A stretch of 64,000 nucleotides of DNA from Mimachlamys varia (taxonomy: Eukaryota; Mollusca; Bivalvia; Pectinida; Pectinidae). The notes under the pieces were generated by a model, which was not told the DNA's origin, ran no database searches, and saw only the letters and a list, made by a program, of their open reading frames with translations. The stretch is from contig OX392530.1 in assembly GCA_947623455.1 (NCBI GenBank), positions 4,439,501-4,503,500 on the forward strand, in the 5' to 3' direction. Positions 34,912 through 46,260 of this stretch are shown here, one piece after another. Position numbers and translations under genes: made by a program. The stretch's first letter is position 1. The number at the start of each line of letters is the position of its first letter.

Positions 34912-35416
34912 CAAAGAATACCGAAACGTCAACAAAACCATCATCCGAACTCAAATTCAATTAAACTATTGGCAAAATAACACATAGGAAAGGATTTACA
35001 AGGAGACCCTCGAACAAATATAAAATATGTATTCCAGTTGTTGGAAAAGAGTCAGCGTGTTTTTTTTATTTTTTTATTTGTTTTTTATGTTTTACTTCAC
35101 CTGCCATGTAAAAACATCCACGTAAATGCCAAGTCCTCAAAGTGAAAAGTTGGGTACCATTCTCAATCACAATAAACAAAATTACAAAATGAGAATACTA
35201 ACCTTCATACCAAACAGGGCTGTATTTCTCAATGATATATTTCTCTTTGAGACCAAGATGCTAACTTTCCAACGTACTCATACTCTTCATCAACCTGCAA
35301 CTCTCGAATCCCTGAGCCGCATGTTTGTTCGTCAGAAAGCAAACTTAACACATATCCTTAAAGTCTCGATAATTAGAGCAAACTATAGAATAACGAAACA
35401 ACATTGACATGTAAAC
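34912..35416 (-). mobile_element. PLE tail plus RT C-terminus, minus strand
   Basis: Terminus AACAAAGAATACCGAAACGT, then a diverged tail carrying a T-rich expansion near 35060-35090. The RT end follows (TTTGAGACCAAGATGC, CATCAACCTGCAACTCTCGA, ATTAGAGCAAACTATAGAAT, GACATGTAAACAC). The plus-strand frame here is a shadow. Confidence 0.8.
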
Positions 35417-35771
35417 ACACGTAAACTTCGAATCTAAATTACGTTCAATAAATTATGTAATTATTTTGCGATTCACCTGATGTATAGTATCAAAGCTTGA
35501 ACATAAAACAAGTGTTTACAAGATGCTAATACATTGTACTTACACAATAGTAACACAGAGTAATTGGGTACAGTTATCCGTATTTATCATACTGTGACCC
35601 AGTGAACATGTACTTAGAAAACAAAACTTTGGTTGTGACGTTGTTACATAATTATAGTATTCGGGAACACATTTTCTATGGTTGTAATTTTTATATATGC
35701 ATAATATTTAGGACCACATTATATTTGTTTGCAATATTGTTACGCAGTGTTTTTGAGACCACATTACCTAT
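35417..35771. other. No gene recognised
   Basis: AT-rich spacer between PLE copies on opposite strands. Confidence 0.5.
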
Positions 35772-35927
35772 GAGTTCCTCTTCCGGAACACTTGGTCTAA
35801 TTCTCTTGTACTTTTACAAGAGTCTCCATGTAAATCTTTCCTTTGTTCATATTTTGCCACTGGTTTAATCGATTTTGGGTTTGGATTATGCTTTTGTTAA
35901 CGCTTCGGTATTCTCTTATTTATTTTG
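35772..35927 (+). mobile_element. PLE 3' tail fragment
   Basis: TCCTCTTCCGGAACACTTGG, TTGTACTTTTACAAGAGTCT, TTTAATCGATTTTGGGTTTG and the terminus ACGCTTCGGTATTCTCTTAT. Confidence 0.85.
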
Positions 35928-36519
35928 TAACATATAACATATATCAATATATTACCTATAAGTGCAAGATTGTTACGCATTTGGTAACAAAATGCTACAT
36001 GTGGTGTTAAGCAACACAAATCATATATGTGTACGTGATAAGCATTTTGTTAGAAACTAGTTATCGACAAAATTGTTACAAGGCAATTACACATTAATTG
36101 ATGATAACTGAATTTAGTGGTTCATTGCATTTTTGATAATTTACCTATATTATATATGATCAACTGAGGCCGGAAAAACATTTCCATGCTAGGTCAATCT
36201 TCATTCTCTCACAACGTTGAAACGTTAATACTATCACTAACATCATTGGGATATTCAAGTCGTGATACACAATAAAAGGATATTGGTATTACCATCAAAT
36301 AATTTCTATGACAACAAACGTATGTAGGCGGTATTATTGCTTACATGATATAAAGTTTATTGCACGCTTGACAAAAAGACCATTATAGATATACATACAA
36401 CGTATCGTGTATGTTGATTAATATATCATTTATTATTATGGCAAAATCATATGTTGCCAGTACAGACGACGTTTACTCGAGCACAAGCACCTGTTTGTTC
36501 GATCTCATTTTAGTTATTT
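35928..36519. other. No gene recognised
   Basis: AT-rich; nothing supportable. Confidence 0.5.
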
Positions 36520-36660
36520 TGCCGGATCATTCATAGCCACAGTTATCCCAATTCATAAGTAGCATGATTCATATTTTAACATTTTCGTAGTACAAGATTT
36601 GAAATTATACAGTACTAATGTATTTCGTTCCGAATTCATAAATTAAATCATTCGTGTTAT
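36520..36660 (+). mobile_element. Retrozyme body fragment without ribozyme
   Basis: CATAGCCACAGTTATCCCAA, ACATTTTCGTAGTACAAGAT and TTTGAAATTATACAGTACTA match the inter-ribozyme body at 53040-53165. The hammerhead itself is absent. Confidence 0.65.
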
Positions 36661-36954
36661 ACTTGTACATACAAAGGGTTGATTTATCAAATCATCATTT
36701 CTGCTACACATGCTATAATGATAGTTGATGTAGGGCCTTATTTAGCTACCATTAACGACTCTAGCACGCTGTATACAGTGAATAATTTAACCGTGTACAT
36801 TAGAAAGCTATTTTTTCTGTGCAAACTATGTTTGCAAATAGGGGGTATGTTTAATATCGCTGTCATCATTCAAAAAAACTCGAGGGAAAAGTAAATATTT
36901 TCAAAATGGTGGTCAATCAAAAGTATTTACATGGTATTTTAGCATATTCAGGTA

Positions 36955-37095
36955 GTTGAAAGGAGAGAAAAATACTCTTTCATGGCCATAGGTGTGAGAT
37001 AGAGAAATTCCGCCCGAGTGGTTTTCAAATTTGAAAAACCCTCGGGTGGAATTTCCCTATCTTATAGGTCATGGAAGAGTCTTATAATATTCAAC
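36955..37095. mobile_element. Near-perfect palindromic foldback element
   Basis: A 141 bp inverted repeat centred on TTTTCAAATTTGAAAA (about 37029). Left arm CTCTTTCATGGCCATAGGTG and GAAATTCCGCCCGAGTGG; right arm is its reverse complement (CCTCGGGTGGAATTTCCC, TAGGTCATGGAAGAGTC). It would form a long hairpin. A diverged half copy lies at about 2450-2500. Confidence 0.8.
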
Positions 37096-38469
37096 CTAGG
37101 TTGTCGGAGTCATATGTACTATACAGGTATAGTACCAATTATATATTAAGCCTGGTTGAATTTTTCAAACATAGGTCTAAAGATATTAGCCGGAGTATCT
37201 GCAATACATGTGCAAACATCGGTCTCATTAGTTAAGCCGTTTATCCTGATCCTGCAATACATACTATTATATAAATAGCTGTCTATTTACATAAACCTAA
37301 AGACTTCATTAGATAAGACGGAAGTCATGCAATGCATATACAAATAAAGAGATAATTAGATAAACCGGAAGTCCTGTTGTACGTATATGTAAAGATTTTA
37401 GTTTAGTAACACACGCTTACTGGACGACTCCAGTTAGCATCTGATCGTACTAATACGTCAAGGCAATTACACCACCATTGCAGAATGCAGCTCGACAAAA
37501 TCCGTTCCTTCTGGGAGGGGGTCAGGAACAAGGCTCATCGAGTCCGCATTTCCATTTATTGTAACTTTCAGTGCGTTATTAGTGCTAGCCGATTCTCCGG
37601 TTATTTATATTGGGCTTTGTACCGTGTCATCGATTTTATGGGATGGTTTTAAGTAGACAACTGTCACATGTGCTATTGGCATTAATAAGTATAGGAAAGC
37701 CTTTAGCAATAACATTAATTAGCAATGTGGTGCGCACATTTGGTAGCGCTGGGAAAACACACAATATCCAGCCTCGAATACATCTTAAATGTCAGGTGTT
37801 GCAATTTGAGCGTTTGATATTGAACAGGCTTAATACACTCGGGCAGATAATGCTGTCTGGTGAAAGTAAATCTTCAGGATGACGTCACCAAGGACTGTCA
37901 AACTACGTAAATAACTATTTCTATTTGAGAATGGTTCTTAGAACTAGATATCAATTAACATAAGAATGACATATATATACTGTAAAAATGGATTTATCTC
38001 TTGGACATTACTGTTTGGGGTGCAAATTACGTCATTATGGCCAACCAGAATACTTTTTGGTATAATAAAAATTTTGAAGATTTTTTTGATTTTTTTTTTT
38101 AAGTATAAGTACCTTCGTATATCTATTAAAAGAACACAGGATCGATAGCCAAGGGGCATCTTCACTTATAATGTGGACATCAAACGCGTCTCAAAATGTC
38201 AAGGCCGAATGGCCCGTTGTCAAGCTATAATTGAATGACAGTTGCGACGAACACGTATATTTTCAAAGGCACTCGATCCGGATTGACGATATAAGATCCC
38301 TGACTATGAACATCTACAACTATTTATTGTGTAAGGGATTGCACACCTTTGGGCAAATCTTGTAGCACTCGTCAAACACAAAATTATGCAGTTTATATTA
38401 AATTTGAATAATGGTTCAAATACTAATTTCAACTTTAAATTTGTTCTGCTTTTTTATCATCTTTTGTTT
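37096..38469. other. No gene recognised; weak tandem repetition
   Basis: Degenerate repeats of ATTAGATAARMCGGAAGTC occur at about 37228-37375. Frame 37610-37882 (90 codons) has no signature. Confidence 0.4.
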
Positions 38470-38985
38470 CGTTGCGAAGCTTAATAACGATTATGTTTGT
38501 TGTCATGCTTAATAAAGAATATGTTCGTTGCCGGGCTTAGTGACGAATATGTTCGTTGCCAGGATTAATAAAGAATATGCACATTGCCGGGTTTCATCAA
38601 AAATATCTTCGTTGCCGAGCTTAATAAAGAATATGTTCGTTGCCATGCTTGAAAAAGAATATGTTTGTTGCCGGGCTTAATAAAGAATATGTTCGTTGCC
38701 GGGCTTAACAAAGAATGTGATCTTTGCTGGGTTTTTGAAAGAACAGGTATGCTCGTTATTGAGCTTAATAAAGAACTGTTCGTTGTGGGGCATCATAAAG
38801 AATATGTTCATCGATGGACTTATTGAAGAATAGGTTCGTTGCCTGACTTGCTAAAGACCATGTTCGTTGCCGGGCTTTATAATAATTATGTTCCTTGCGT
38901 GTCTAAATAAAAACAATAAGTTCGTTGCCGGGATTAACAAAGAATATGTTCGTTTTCATGCTTAATAAAGACTATGTGTGTTGCC
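38470..38985. repeat. 28 bp minisatellite, about 18 copies
   Basis: Unit AATAAAGAATATGTTCGTTG plus CCGGGCTT, with substitutions and small indels throughout. The divergence between units suggests an old array. Confidence 0.88.
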
Positions 38986-40388
38986 ATTTGTATTCATACA
39001 GCCTAAAGCAACCATTTGGGTAAAAACCACTGATCAAAAATAACCTAAAAAGTTTCATTATTAGATAGTCTGTGTAAGAAAGGAATACCAATTAGTGAAC
39101 CTGGTACGCGTGTCTTTGTTTACAAACACTTTGGTTTATTTTTTTTTTTTGCTGTGATGGGGCGGGGCTGAATTTCTCGTGACAGATAAAATGTGTCCAA
39201 ATTTATCAACGTTTGCGGTGTGGCCGGGAAAATCCTTTAATTTTGGTCGATTTAAACAATTATTGCATTGATTTCCTGTTTCCTTGCTATGAAATATACG
39301 GCAATAGTCCCTTTAAACGAATAGCAGTTTGTTTAGTTAGAACAAAACATAAATGTGTGATATCGCATTGCATGACCCAAGAAATAAGGGTTTGATTTCA
39401 AGAACAAAAATCTGTTCCTCTTAAATTGGGATTAATTCCTTATGACAAGTTTTTTTCGACATCTAAAGCAGCTTTATCTTAATACTGGTTTCGATATTGA
39501 CGGTGTTACGTCCGCCATCAGATCGCATTACTGTATATAACAATGCCCGGGCAAAACGTGCAGAACATACATTCATTACAATTTACTAGAACGAAAGCCT
39601 GATATCACCACTTTAATATCTAATGTTAAAATTGTTAAAAATGAGTACTTCTCAACCATAGTGCTTAGCTCTTCTAATATCAAAATCGTCCTTCAGACCT
39701 CGTTATATTGATGAGATACGAGTAGGCACTGGCGTCAATATGATTCACTTGTAGGTAACAGCCATGTTGTTCGTAAGCAAAACTATTGATTGCAAGGCCT
39801 ACTTGTGACGGAGAAATTCACATCATATTCACATTAATATTGATATGATGATAGGTTATCATTTCAGCAGTTATAATATTGTGCGATAAAACGACAATAT
39901 AATAATGAAAAAAGAACGTGAAAACATAATGCAAAGTCACAATTGTCAATAGCACACTTCTTGAATGTCAATAGTTTAGTATTTTACAGAAAGTTAACAA
40001 GATAAATAACAAAACGTGAACACAGGTTGTGTACAAAATACAGAATGTACTAAAACGAACGTACGGAATAAAGAAGGTCCAATATTATATGTTTTTGTTA
40101 ATGTCCTGTGGAAACGTTTCAGTATATTTGTGCCATGTTACCTTTCCTTGTACATATTTCGCTTTGTTTTCATTCCGTATGTAAGTTTTAATACACTATT
40201 TGCTCCAAGGTAAACGTTTATATAGAACAAGATTTACCGAAACGTGTACACACAATGTAAACATAACGTGTAATATACCGAAACAAATATTAATCGAAAA
40301 AACATCAAACGAAAAGGAAAGGTATCATACACACTAGTGTTTATAACAGGGGTTAGTTGATATGTCTATCTCTATTATACTTCTTGTA
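38986..40388. other. No gene recognised
   Basis: AT-rich; frames at 39213-39395 and 40016-40213 have no domain. Confidence 0.45.
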
Positions 40389-40602
40389 TGATGACTCGCT
40401 TTTAATTTTTAGAACTTGATGTGCCCAAAATTTACAAGGCGGGTTTCGTCGAGAAGCAGAAGACGATTACTCCTCCGGAACACCTGGTCTTCTTCTCTTG
40501 TACTTTTACTTTTGTAAATCTGTCCTTTGTTTTTTCCTCCTCTAGTTTAATCGATTATGAGTTCAGATTATGGTTTTGTTGACGCTTTGGTATTTGATTT
40601 TG
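40389..40602 (+). mobile_element. PLE 3' tail fragment
   Basis: ATGATGACTCGCTTTTAATT, GAAGCAGAAGACGATTACTC, CTCCGGAACACCTGGTCTTC and GACGCTTTGGTATT. A short deletion removes the GGTCTCCAT block. Confidence 0.8.
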
Positions 40603-41667
40603 TATTTTGTATTAAGATTGTTTTTTAAAAAGCCTGTGCACATTCGCCAGTCAGTGGTTGAACCTGTTTTGTCCATAGATATGCACATAAATGTTGTATT
40701 GCATTCAACGGCTTTTTTCAGAGTTTTATTTTTAGTTACTCTCAATTTGTGGAATGTAAGCTTAATATTCTAACGCTGCAAATATCAAATCCTATAGAGA
40801 CAATCATAATATTTCAGTCAACAGCAGTTTTAGGTTTTCGAACTCAATCATTGCTAGCATCCTCTATCTTCCAGTACCATGAATCCCTTGAATCGAATCG
40901 AAAGAATTTTATGGATTTTATATTTGAAACCTAAATCCGGCAGATGTGTGTTGACATACTTTCAAGGTCGATTCAAATTCTTGTTTTTCAGTCAATATCA
41001 AATTGCAGCTCAAATCTAAATCCTCCTAAATGTTTTAAGGTCAAAATCAATTTTCTCTGAAGGTCTCGATTAAATGGTGAAATCTCAAGAAGTCCTTTGA
41101 GAGCGGATTAATGTATTGAACCGCTCCAAACCAAATAGTAACTGAAACCGGAAAATATAATTGGACAGCCGAACAAAAAAGACAGAAGTCAAATTCCGTA
41201 GGAGCCAAATGTGAAACATTCATCACTTTAGGTTTTTGTAGTAAAACCTACACAGTTACAAATATCACATCATGACGTATTAAGTTAGGAATTAAACGTT
41301 GACATCAATCAGAAAAGAGGAGACAAAAACAAACAAGATAAAGGAATAAACAGAACAAAAGGAAATAAAATGACAACAGAAATGGAGCTGTCACTTTATG
41401 GTTAAAAATGACTGAAATCTCGAAACAATGGTTTTAACGAGATATTGGTACCAAATGAGTTTAGTAAAGAAACAACAGATAAGAAAACATCAGAGCAAAC
41501 GTCAATGGGTAGAATACCAACCAATGAAACAAAAAGCCACCAAAAATAAAAAGGGATACATCTCAAAACTTTAAACACTGACTAAATAACCACTTGACTT
41601 GAAAATCAATTCGTCAGTTTTAGATCATTTCTGATATTTTAAGATACATGATAATCGCACTGGGATA
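40603..41667. other. No gene recognised
   Basis: AT-rich; frames at 40570-40773 and 40749-40934 have no domain. Confidence 0.45.
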
Positions 41668-41850
41668 TATCATTGTCTCACTGGGAGGTGTTTTGTATCC
41701 TTGTATCAAATGAAGGTGGAGGATTTTGAATATGATCATTCGTATGCCTAGTTGTCGTAATCGAGAATGATGCCTTAGTTTTCACTTCGAGGATGTGATA
41801 TTTACTTGGACCTAGCTTAAGATTGCGGGTGTCGTCAATGAAGCAAGACT
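41668..41850 (+). mobile_element. PLE RT end and proximal tail
   Basis: TCATTGTCTCACTGGGAGG, AAATGAAGGTGGAGGATTTT, GATCATTCGTATG and GATTGCGGGTGTCGTCAATG match the last RT codons and first half of the tail, with many substitutions. Confidence 0.65.
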
Positions 41851-42664
41851 TCCAATCGGTCCTCACTCTGATTAACCTTACATACTATGAATATGTTCTA
41901 ACATATAAATCAATGGTACACAAAAACAAAAAAGTACATAACACTTTTTTCAATCCTTTCAATCTATGCTACAATATATGAAATGCAACAGGACACGAAG
42001 ACAATGACTATCGAATTAATAAAGAAAATATGCAAAACGTATAACATTTCAGTTTTGGGAGAGGATAACATAGGACTCGATATTATCATGTCATTTCTGT
42101 GTGTCATTGTAGCTCAATAGAAATTCCCACGCACTTGAGGGCGGGATGCGCGCACTGGTGTTTTATTCGTTGGTTGGTTGTGTTTCACAAAAGAGAGTGA
42201 CAATTGTCATGTCACGTTTTGCTGAGTATTTAAGTGTAATGTTTACTTTGGTTTTTATCGCTGTTGTGATTGACAAGAAGCTGTTGTTTTCATTGCCGTA
42301 TTTGTGAAGACTTTTTCATCGACGTTTTGATTAATGAATCTCATTTTCTATCACTGATTTGATATATAATGCAAGAATGTCTCTTTCAGTTGTTTTCATT
42401 AATTGGTTATTGTATAACTCAATTAATCGCTGATTTGATATCCAAAAGACTATCAGTCGCTGAATTTATTTAAGAATGTCACTTTCCATTGTATTATTTC
42501 GTGAAGATTTCTCATTTTATCGTAATTGTTTGAGTTAACGAGGTCCCGTTTTAATATTTCAAATAATTGCATTGATTAATGACGTAAAGGTAATTTCAAT
42601 GACTTACACTTTACATTGTACTAAAATAAATGTATAAAACAATTTTTTTTGGTCCATGGTTGTC
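41851..42664. other. No gene recognised
   Basis: AT-rich; nothing supportable. Confidence 0.5.
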
Positions 42665-43056
42665 CCGCATGTCTATCTGAAATGTCGCAATTGATTCGTT
42701 ATTCTAGGGCTTGCTCTGAATATCGAGATTTTCATGATAGTTGTCAGCAACTTACGGCACAGATATTTGCCGTTTTTTAGTATGCTTATAAGTGTGCTTA
42801 CTTGTTGTTATTGACAATGATGACTAGGTTCTTGTTTTTACTTGATGTTTACTTAGATGTGACAAAGATTTACATGGCGGGTGTCGTCGATGAAACAGAA
42901 GACGCTTACTCTTCCTAAACAACTGGTCTTATCTTCTTGAACTTTTACAAGAGTTCCCATGTTAATCTCTCCTTTGTTCATAGTTTTCCTCTAGTTTAAT
43001 CGATTTCGAGTTCGGATTATGGGTTTGTTGACGCTTTGGTAATCCCTGTTTTTTCC
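42665..43056 (+). mobile_element. PLE RT end and full tail
   Basis: GAAATGTCGCAATTGATTCG, TATTCTAGGGCTTGCTCTGA and ATCGAGATTTTCATGATAG encode degraded MSQLIRYSRAC..YRDF. An internal deletion joins this to the tail, which runs to GACGCTTTGGTAATCCC. Confidence 0.85.
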
Positions 43057-44067
43057 TTGTACTCACGTACGACGTTTGACGCTTCCCTTACTTTCATGAT
43101 ACCCCTTGTCATCTCACCGCGATACTACTGACTGCAACCTAAACTGCAAACGCAACTGAAACTCATAATTCATGTTCATTTCTATTTTCTACGAAATCTG
43201 ACGGCCATTAATATGTTCAAGAGGGCATCGACGTCTTCACGTTTGCATACGTAAACTTGCCCTGAGCGTACTAATAAAGTACGAGAGCGAGGCTGCCGGA
43301 TACGGAAGTCATATATTCTATATGCGGTGGGTTATAGCCTACGATATGTCACCTGGACAGCGGAGATCTGTGACAGGGGGTTGACAGTTAAAGATGTTTC
43401 ACGTAGATAACAGTCAGGCTTCCCGCCAGCCACTGAGGCCCCCCGCCACAACCATCACTCGCGTCGAATAAGCGAAACTTTAAAGAAAACATCTTTGATT
43501 ATAACGTAGAAAGACAACTAGAAATGACGCAGAAGTTCTATCGTCACAAACATCAACACCGTCATTACAGTTAACGGTGAAGGTTTTACAAACATGGCCA
43601 ATAAACCAAGCAGGGGGAGACATTAGCTCAGCACGACCACATAGAGTGGGTGTCAGAGAGCGAAACGTTGTACATAAAGGGGAACGACCTGGACGTTTAA
43701 CCTTATCACAACACGTATTAAAATAGTGAAAAAGACAAAGTAAATCACAAAAGATGACACTTGATATTCAAAAAACAACAATAAGAGAAGATTGAGCACA
43801 AGGACAGACGTTTCCTGTCAGAATTTTATGCATCTGCTGAATAAGGTTTTGTACCATTTCCGGAGCAAAACACGTTATGTAGAAACTTTTAGGGTTGTGT
43901 TTTAAACATCACATCATTTAATTTTTTAAAGACCAACAACATTTATTTTCAAATTATTTCTTCCTAGCACGGTATTAAATGAACATGAACTGCCTTCTTT
44001 ATGCTCAGTTGGTGCAGCTGTCAAAAACAATACCTTTTGTTCGGACTAAATATCGACAAAAAAAAAA
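43057..44067. other. No gene recognised; relatively GC-rich
   Basis: The stretch 43250-43700 has more CpG than its surroundings (ACTCGCGTCGAATAAGCG, GACTGTTATC-type short inverted pieces). No exon or RNA gene can be named. Confidence 0.4.
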
Positions 44068-44702
44068 TAGAAAATACCGAAGGGTTAACAAAATCATAAT
44101 CTGAACTCAAAACCATTCAACTTACTGCAAAATATGATCAAAAGAAATATTTAAATGATGACCTTGTAAAAGTACAAGATAATAAGACCAGGTGTTCCAG
44201 AGTAGTAAGCGTCTTCTGCTTCATCGACAGCACCCGCCATGTAAAGCTTGGTCACATTCAAGTAAACATCAAGCCCTCGAAATGAGAACCAAGTCATTGT
44301 CAATCACAACAAGTATTCATACTAAGGAGCTTACACAAAAACGTTCATCTTCATATCACACAAAGTTACAGAATAACGTTCAATGAGACAAAGATGGCGA
44401 CCATAAAACTTGTCTATATTTCTGATCAACCTGCCTCTCTCGAATCCCTGTGTTGTTAGTTTGTTTGTCAGCAGTCTACATCGACCACGAAAATCCCGAT
44501 ATTTAGAGCAAGCCCTAGAATAACAAATCAGCTGCGACATGTAAACATCATAAGTTGTAGAAGCAGGGATGTTACTATCAAGAAAAGGAAAGTTCACGAG
44601 CGGAAACTTTAAATCATCTCGTTTGTCGTATAGCTTAGTAGTAAGCTGTCCATGTTGGTCGTAGTTTAAGTAGAGATCGAGGTAAGCAGCTGATGTAGAA
44701 GA
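44068..44702 (-). pseudogene. Penelope-like element RT C-terminus and tail, minus strand
   Basis: 5'-truncated at STSAAYLDL (about 44702). The minus-strand frame ending at 44331 gives AAYLDLYLNYDQHGQLTTKL, YDKRDDLKFPLVNFPFLDSN, YSRACSKYRDFRGRC and KFYGRHLCLIERYSVTL, well conserved to the end of the RT. The tail continues to about 44068 with AAAATACCGAAGGGTTAAC. The open frame extends upstream to 44885 only because non-PLE flanking DNA happens to be open. The catalytic YIDD region is absent. Confidence 0.88.
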
Positions 44703-44944
44703 AGAAAAAAAGTCATAAAATACCAATACATTTGGGTCACGGCATACGTGGGGAAGCCGCCTGGTACTCGCCTGGGTTTTGTTTTTCTTCTGAAAGACTG
44801 GATACCTTCCATCACTTAAAACTGGAAAACAAACCAAACCAAACCATGATATATTACAAGGTAAACTTGCCAGGATGGTGACCACATAACTAGTAAACAG
44901 TTTACATCAACCTGCATAATTATGTCAGTGAGTCGTCCTTCTTC
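44703..44944. other. Flank of PLE, no gene recognised
   Basis: Short spacer between the truncated PLE and the retrozyme-like fragment. It contains AAACCAAACCAAACC at about 44830. Confidence 0.4.
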
Positions 44945-45120
44945 GAAATGTTGTCGGCATTACTTTAGAAATTTTGGATTCCCACCTTTTAGCCTCTAGC
45001 ATCACTGACGAGGGGAGGCCTAGAAAGCCAAAATAGCTTTATAATGCAGTTTAATTGTTTTTCGGGATATTGTATCTATTAATAGATTTTTAAGGTGTAG
45101 CATGAGTGTGTGTGTTACGT
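44945..45120 (+). mobile_element. Retrozyme-like fragment
   Basis: TTTAGAAATTTTGGATTCCC, CCTTTTAGCCTCTAGCATCA, CTGACGAG, TGCAGTTTAATTG and GCATGAGTGTGTGTGTTACG match the 53.2 kb copy. The right end is fused to a PLE tail at GTTAAC. Confidence 0.7.
44999..45047 (+). ncRNA. Hammerhead ribozyme relic, degenerate
   Basis: Stem I strand GCATCA and box CTGACGA are intact (44999-45011). The stem II hairpin and GAAA box have decayed (CCAAAATAGC where GGACGAAACAGC is expected), and the distal stem I reads TAATGC. Predicted inactive. Confidence 0.5.
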
Positions 45121-45210
45121 TAACAAAACCATAATCTGAATTCCAAATTCTTGCAAAAGTACACCAAACGAAGACCAGGTGTTCCGAAAGAGTAAGCGTC
45201 GGGGTAAGAG
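45115..45210 (-). mobile_element. PLE tail fragment, minus strand
   Basis: GTTAACAAAACCATAATCTG, then a deletion, then CTTGCAAAAGTACACC and AAGACCAGGTGTTCCGAAAG with AGTAAGCGTC. It begins inside the retrozyme end. Confidence 0.7.
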
Positions 45211-45737
45211 TAAACAACAAGAATGCCCCTAATCTAGTAATGCCCATTCCGTCAACGGCCTTGAACATAAAGACCTGCTTTGATAATAAGCTTTGGAATC
45301 CTTACTAGAACCGAAAATAAGCCGCGGCTTATTATCAGGATTTTAGGGCATTTGGTTTGCGGTTTGACAGTGGCTCTTTTGTTAAGAACAAAGAAGAGAA
45401 TTTGTGCAAGCTACATTATTTTTTCTGCCAAATGCCATTATCAATATCCCCATTTTATAATACTCGCTAGACCTCGAATGTCGCTGTATCGGAACTATAA
45501 CAATGCATTACCTGGTAGAAGGCTAGCTTACGATTGCTCGAAATTATTTGAGAAGAGATGGCTCAAGTGATTCAAGGACTTTGGGGACTAAGATTGCTTT
45601 TTAAAGCAGGGAAATGAATGCATATAATACGAAACAGACAGGCAGACTCACTGAATCCATAGAGCGATTTTCCCTCAGTTTTTAGAATATTGTATGTCTG
45701 AAAAATATCAACTTTCAAACGTCAATGTAACATTACA
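45211..45737. other. No gene recognised
   Basis: Contains the frame 45280-45570 (96 codons) with a hydrophobic stretch (ILGHLVCGLTVALLL). No family is recognised, and coding status is doubtful. Confidence 0.4.
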
Positions 45738-45990
45738 AAAAAAACAGAGAATACCAAAACGTCAACAAAACCATAATCCGAACTCAAATTCGATGAAACT
45801 ACAGAAAAAATAGGAAATATTTGCATGGAGACCCTCGTAAAAGTACAAGATAATAAGACCAGGTGTTCCGGAAGAGTAAGCGTCTTCTGCTTCGTCGACG
45901 ACATCCGCCATATAAATATAAATCAAATCCAAGTTAATGTCATTGTCTCAAAGTGAGAGCTGAGGCATAATTCGATATCACAACAAGCAC
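45738..45990 (-). mobile_element. PLE 3' tail, minus strand
   Basis: ACAGAGAATACCAAAACGTC, AAAGTACAAGATAATAAGAC, CCGGAAGAGTAAGCGTCTTC and CGACGACATCCGCCATATAA, then CTCAAAGTGAGAGCTGAGG. Confidence 0.85.
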
Positions 45991-46004
45991 CTTTATTTAA
46001 AGAC

Positions 46005-46260
46005 TGGTTCCAAAAACTTTGCAGAGTCCTTAAGTTTACTTTAGAATGTATCGACGATATGTTATCCTGTACAAGAATGTTTATTGGCCATGAAACATGA
46101 CCTGACAAAACCAAGAATTCAAGGAAGAGTCATTCATGCTAATTGTCGACCTCGATCTTTACTTACAATATGATAGTAACCTTGTCTGTTTCGGTACATA
46201 GATTATAAATCATCCTTTTCTTTCTAGTAACATGTTTACTTGTTCGGGATTCGCTGTATT
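46005..46260 (+). pseudogene. PLE RT relic around YIDD, plus strand
   Basis: CAAAAACTTTGCAGAGTCCT, AAGTTTACTTTAGAATG and TATCGACGATATGTTATCCT correspond to the NLAKSFNFTFRYIDDVLS block (here CIDDMLSC). GACCTCGATCTTTACTTACA and ATATGATAGTAACC match YLDLYLNYDQ. CATCCTTTTCTTTCTAGTAAC matches NFPFLDSN. It is heavily mutated and faces the minus-strand tail at 45738-45990. Confidence 0.65.

Noticed and set aside
35126..35407. Plus-strand 93-codon frame
   Set aside because: It is the antisense shadow of a minus-strand PLE RT end and tail.
43593..43700. Possible further hammerhead at a GAGCGAAACG sequence
   Set aside because: No CTGANGA box or stem II hairpin precedes it, so the match is only to the second box.
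44703..44885. N-terminal extension (MVTILASLPCNISWF) of the PLE frame
   Set aside because: PLE homology stops at 44702. The upstream part is unrelated flank that happens to be open, so it is not treated as a fusion protein.
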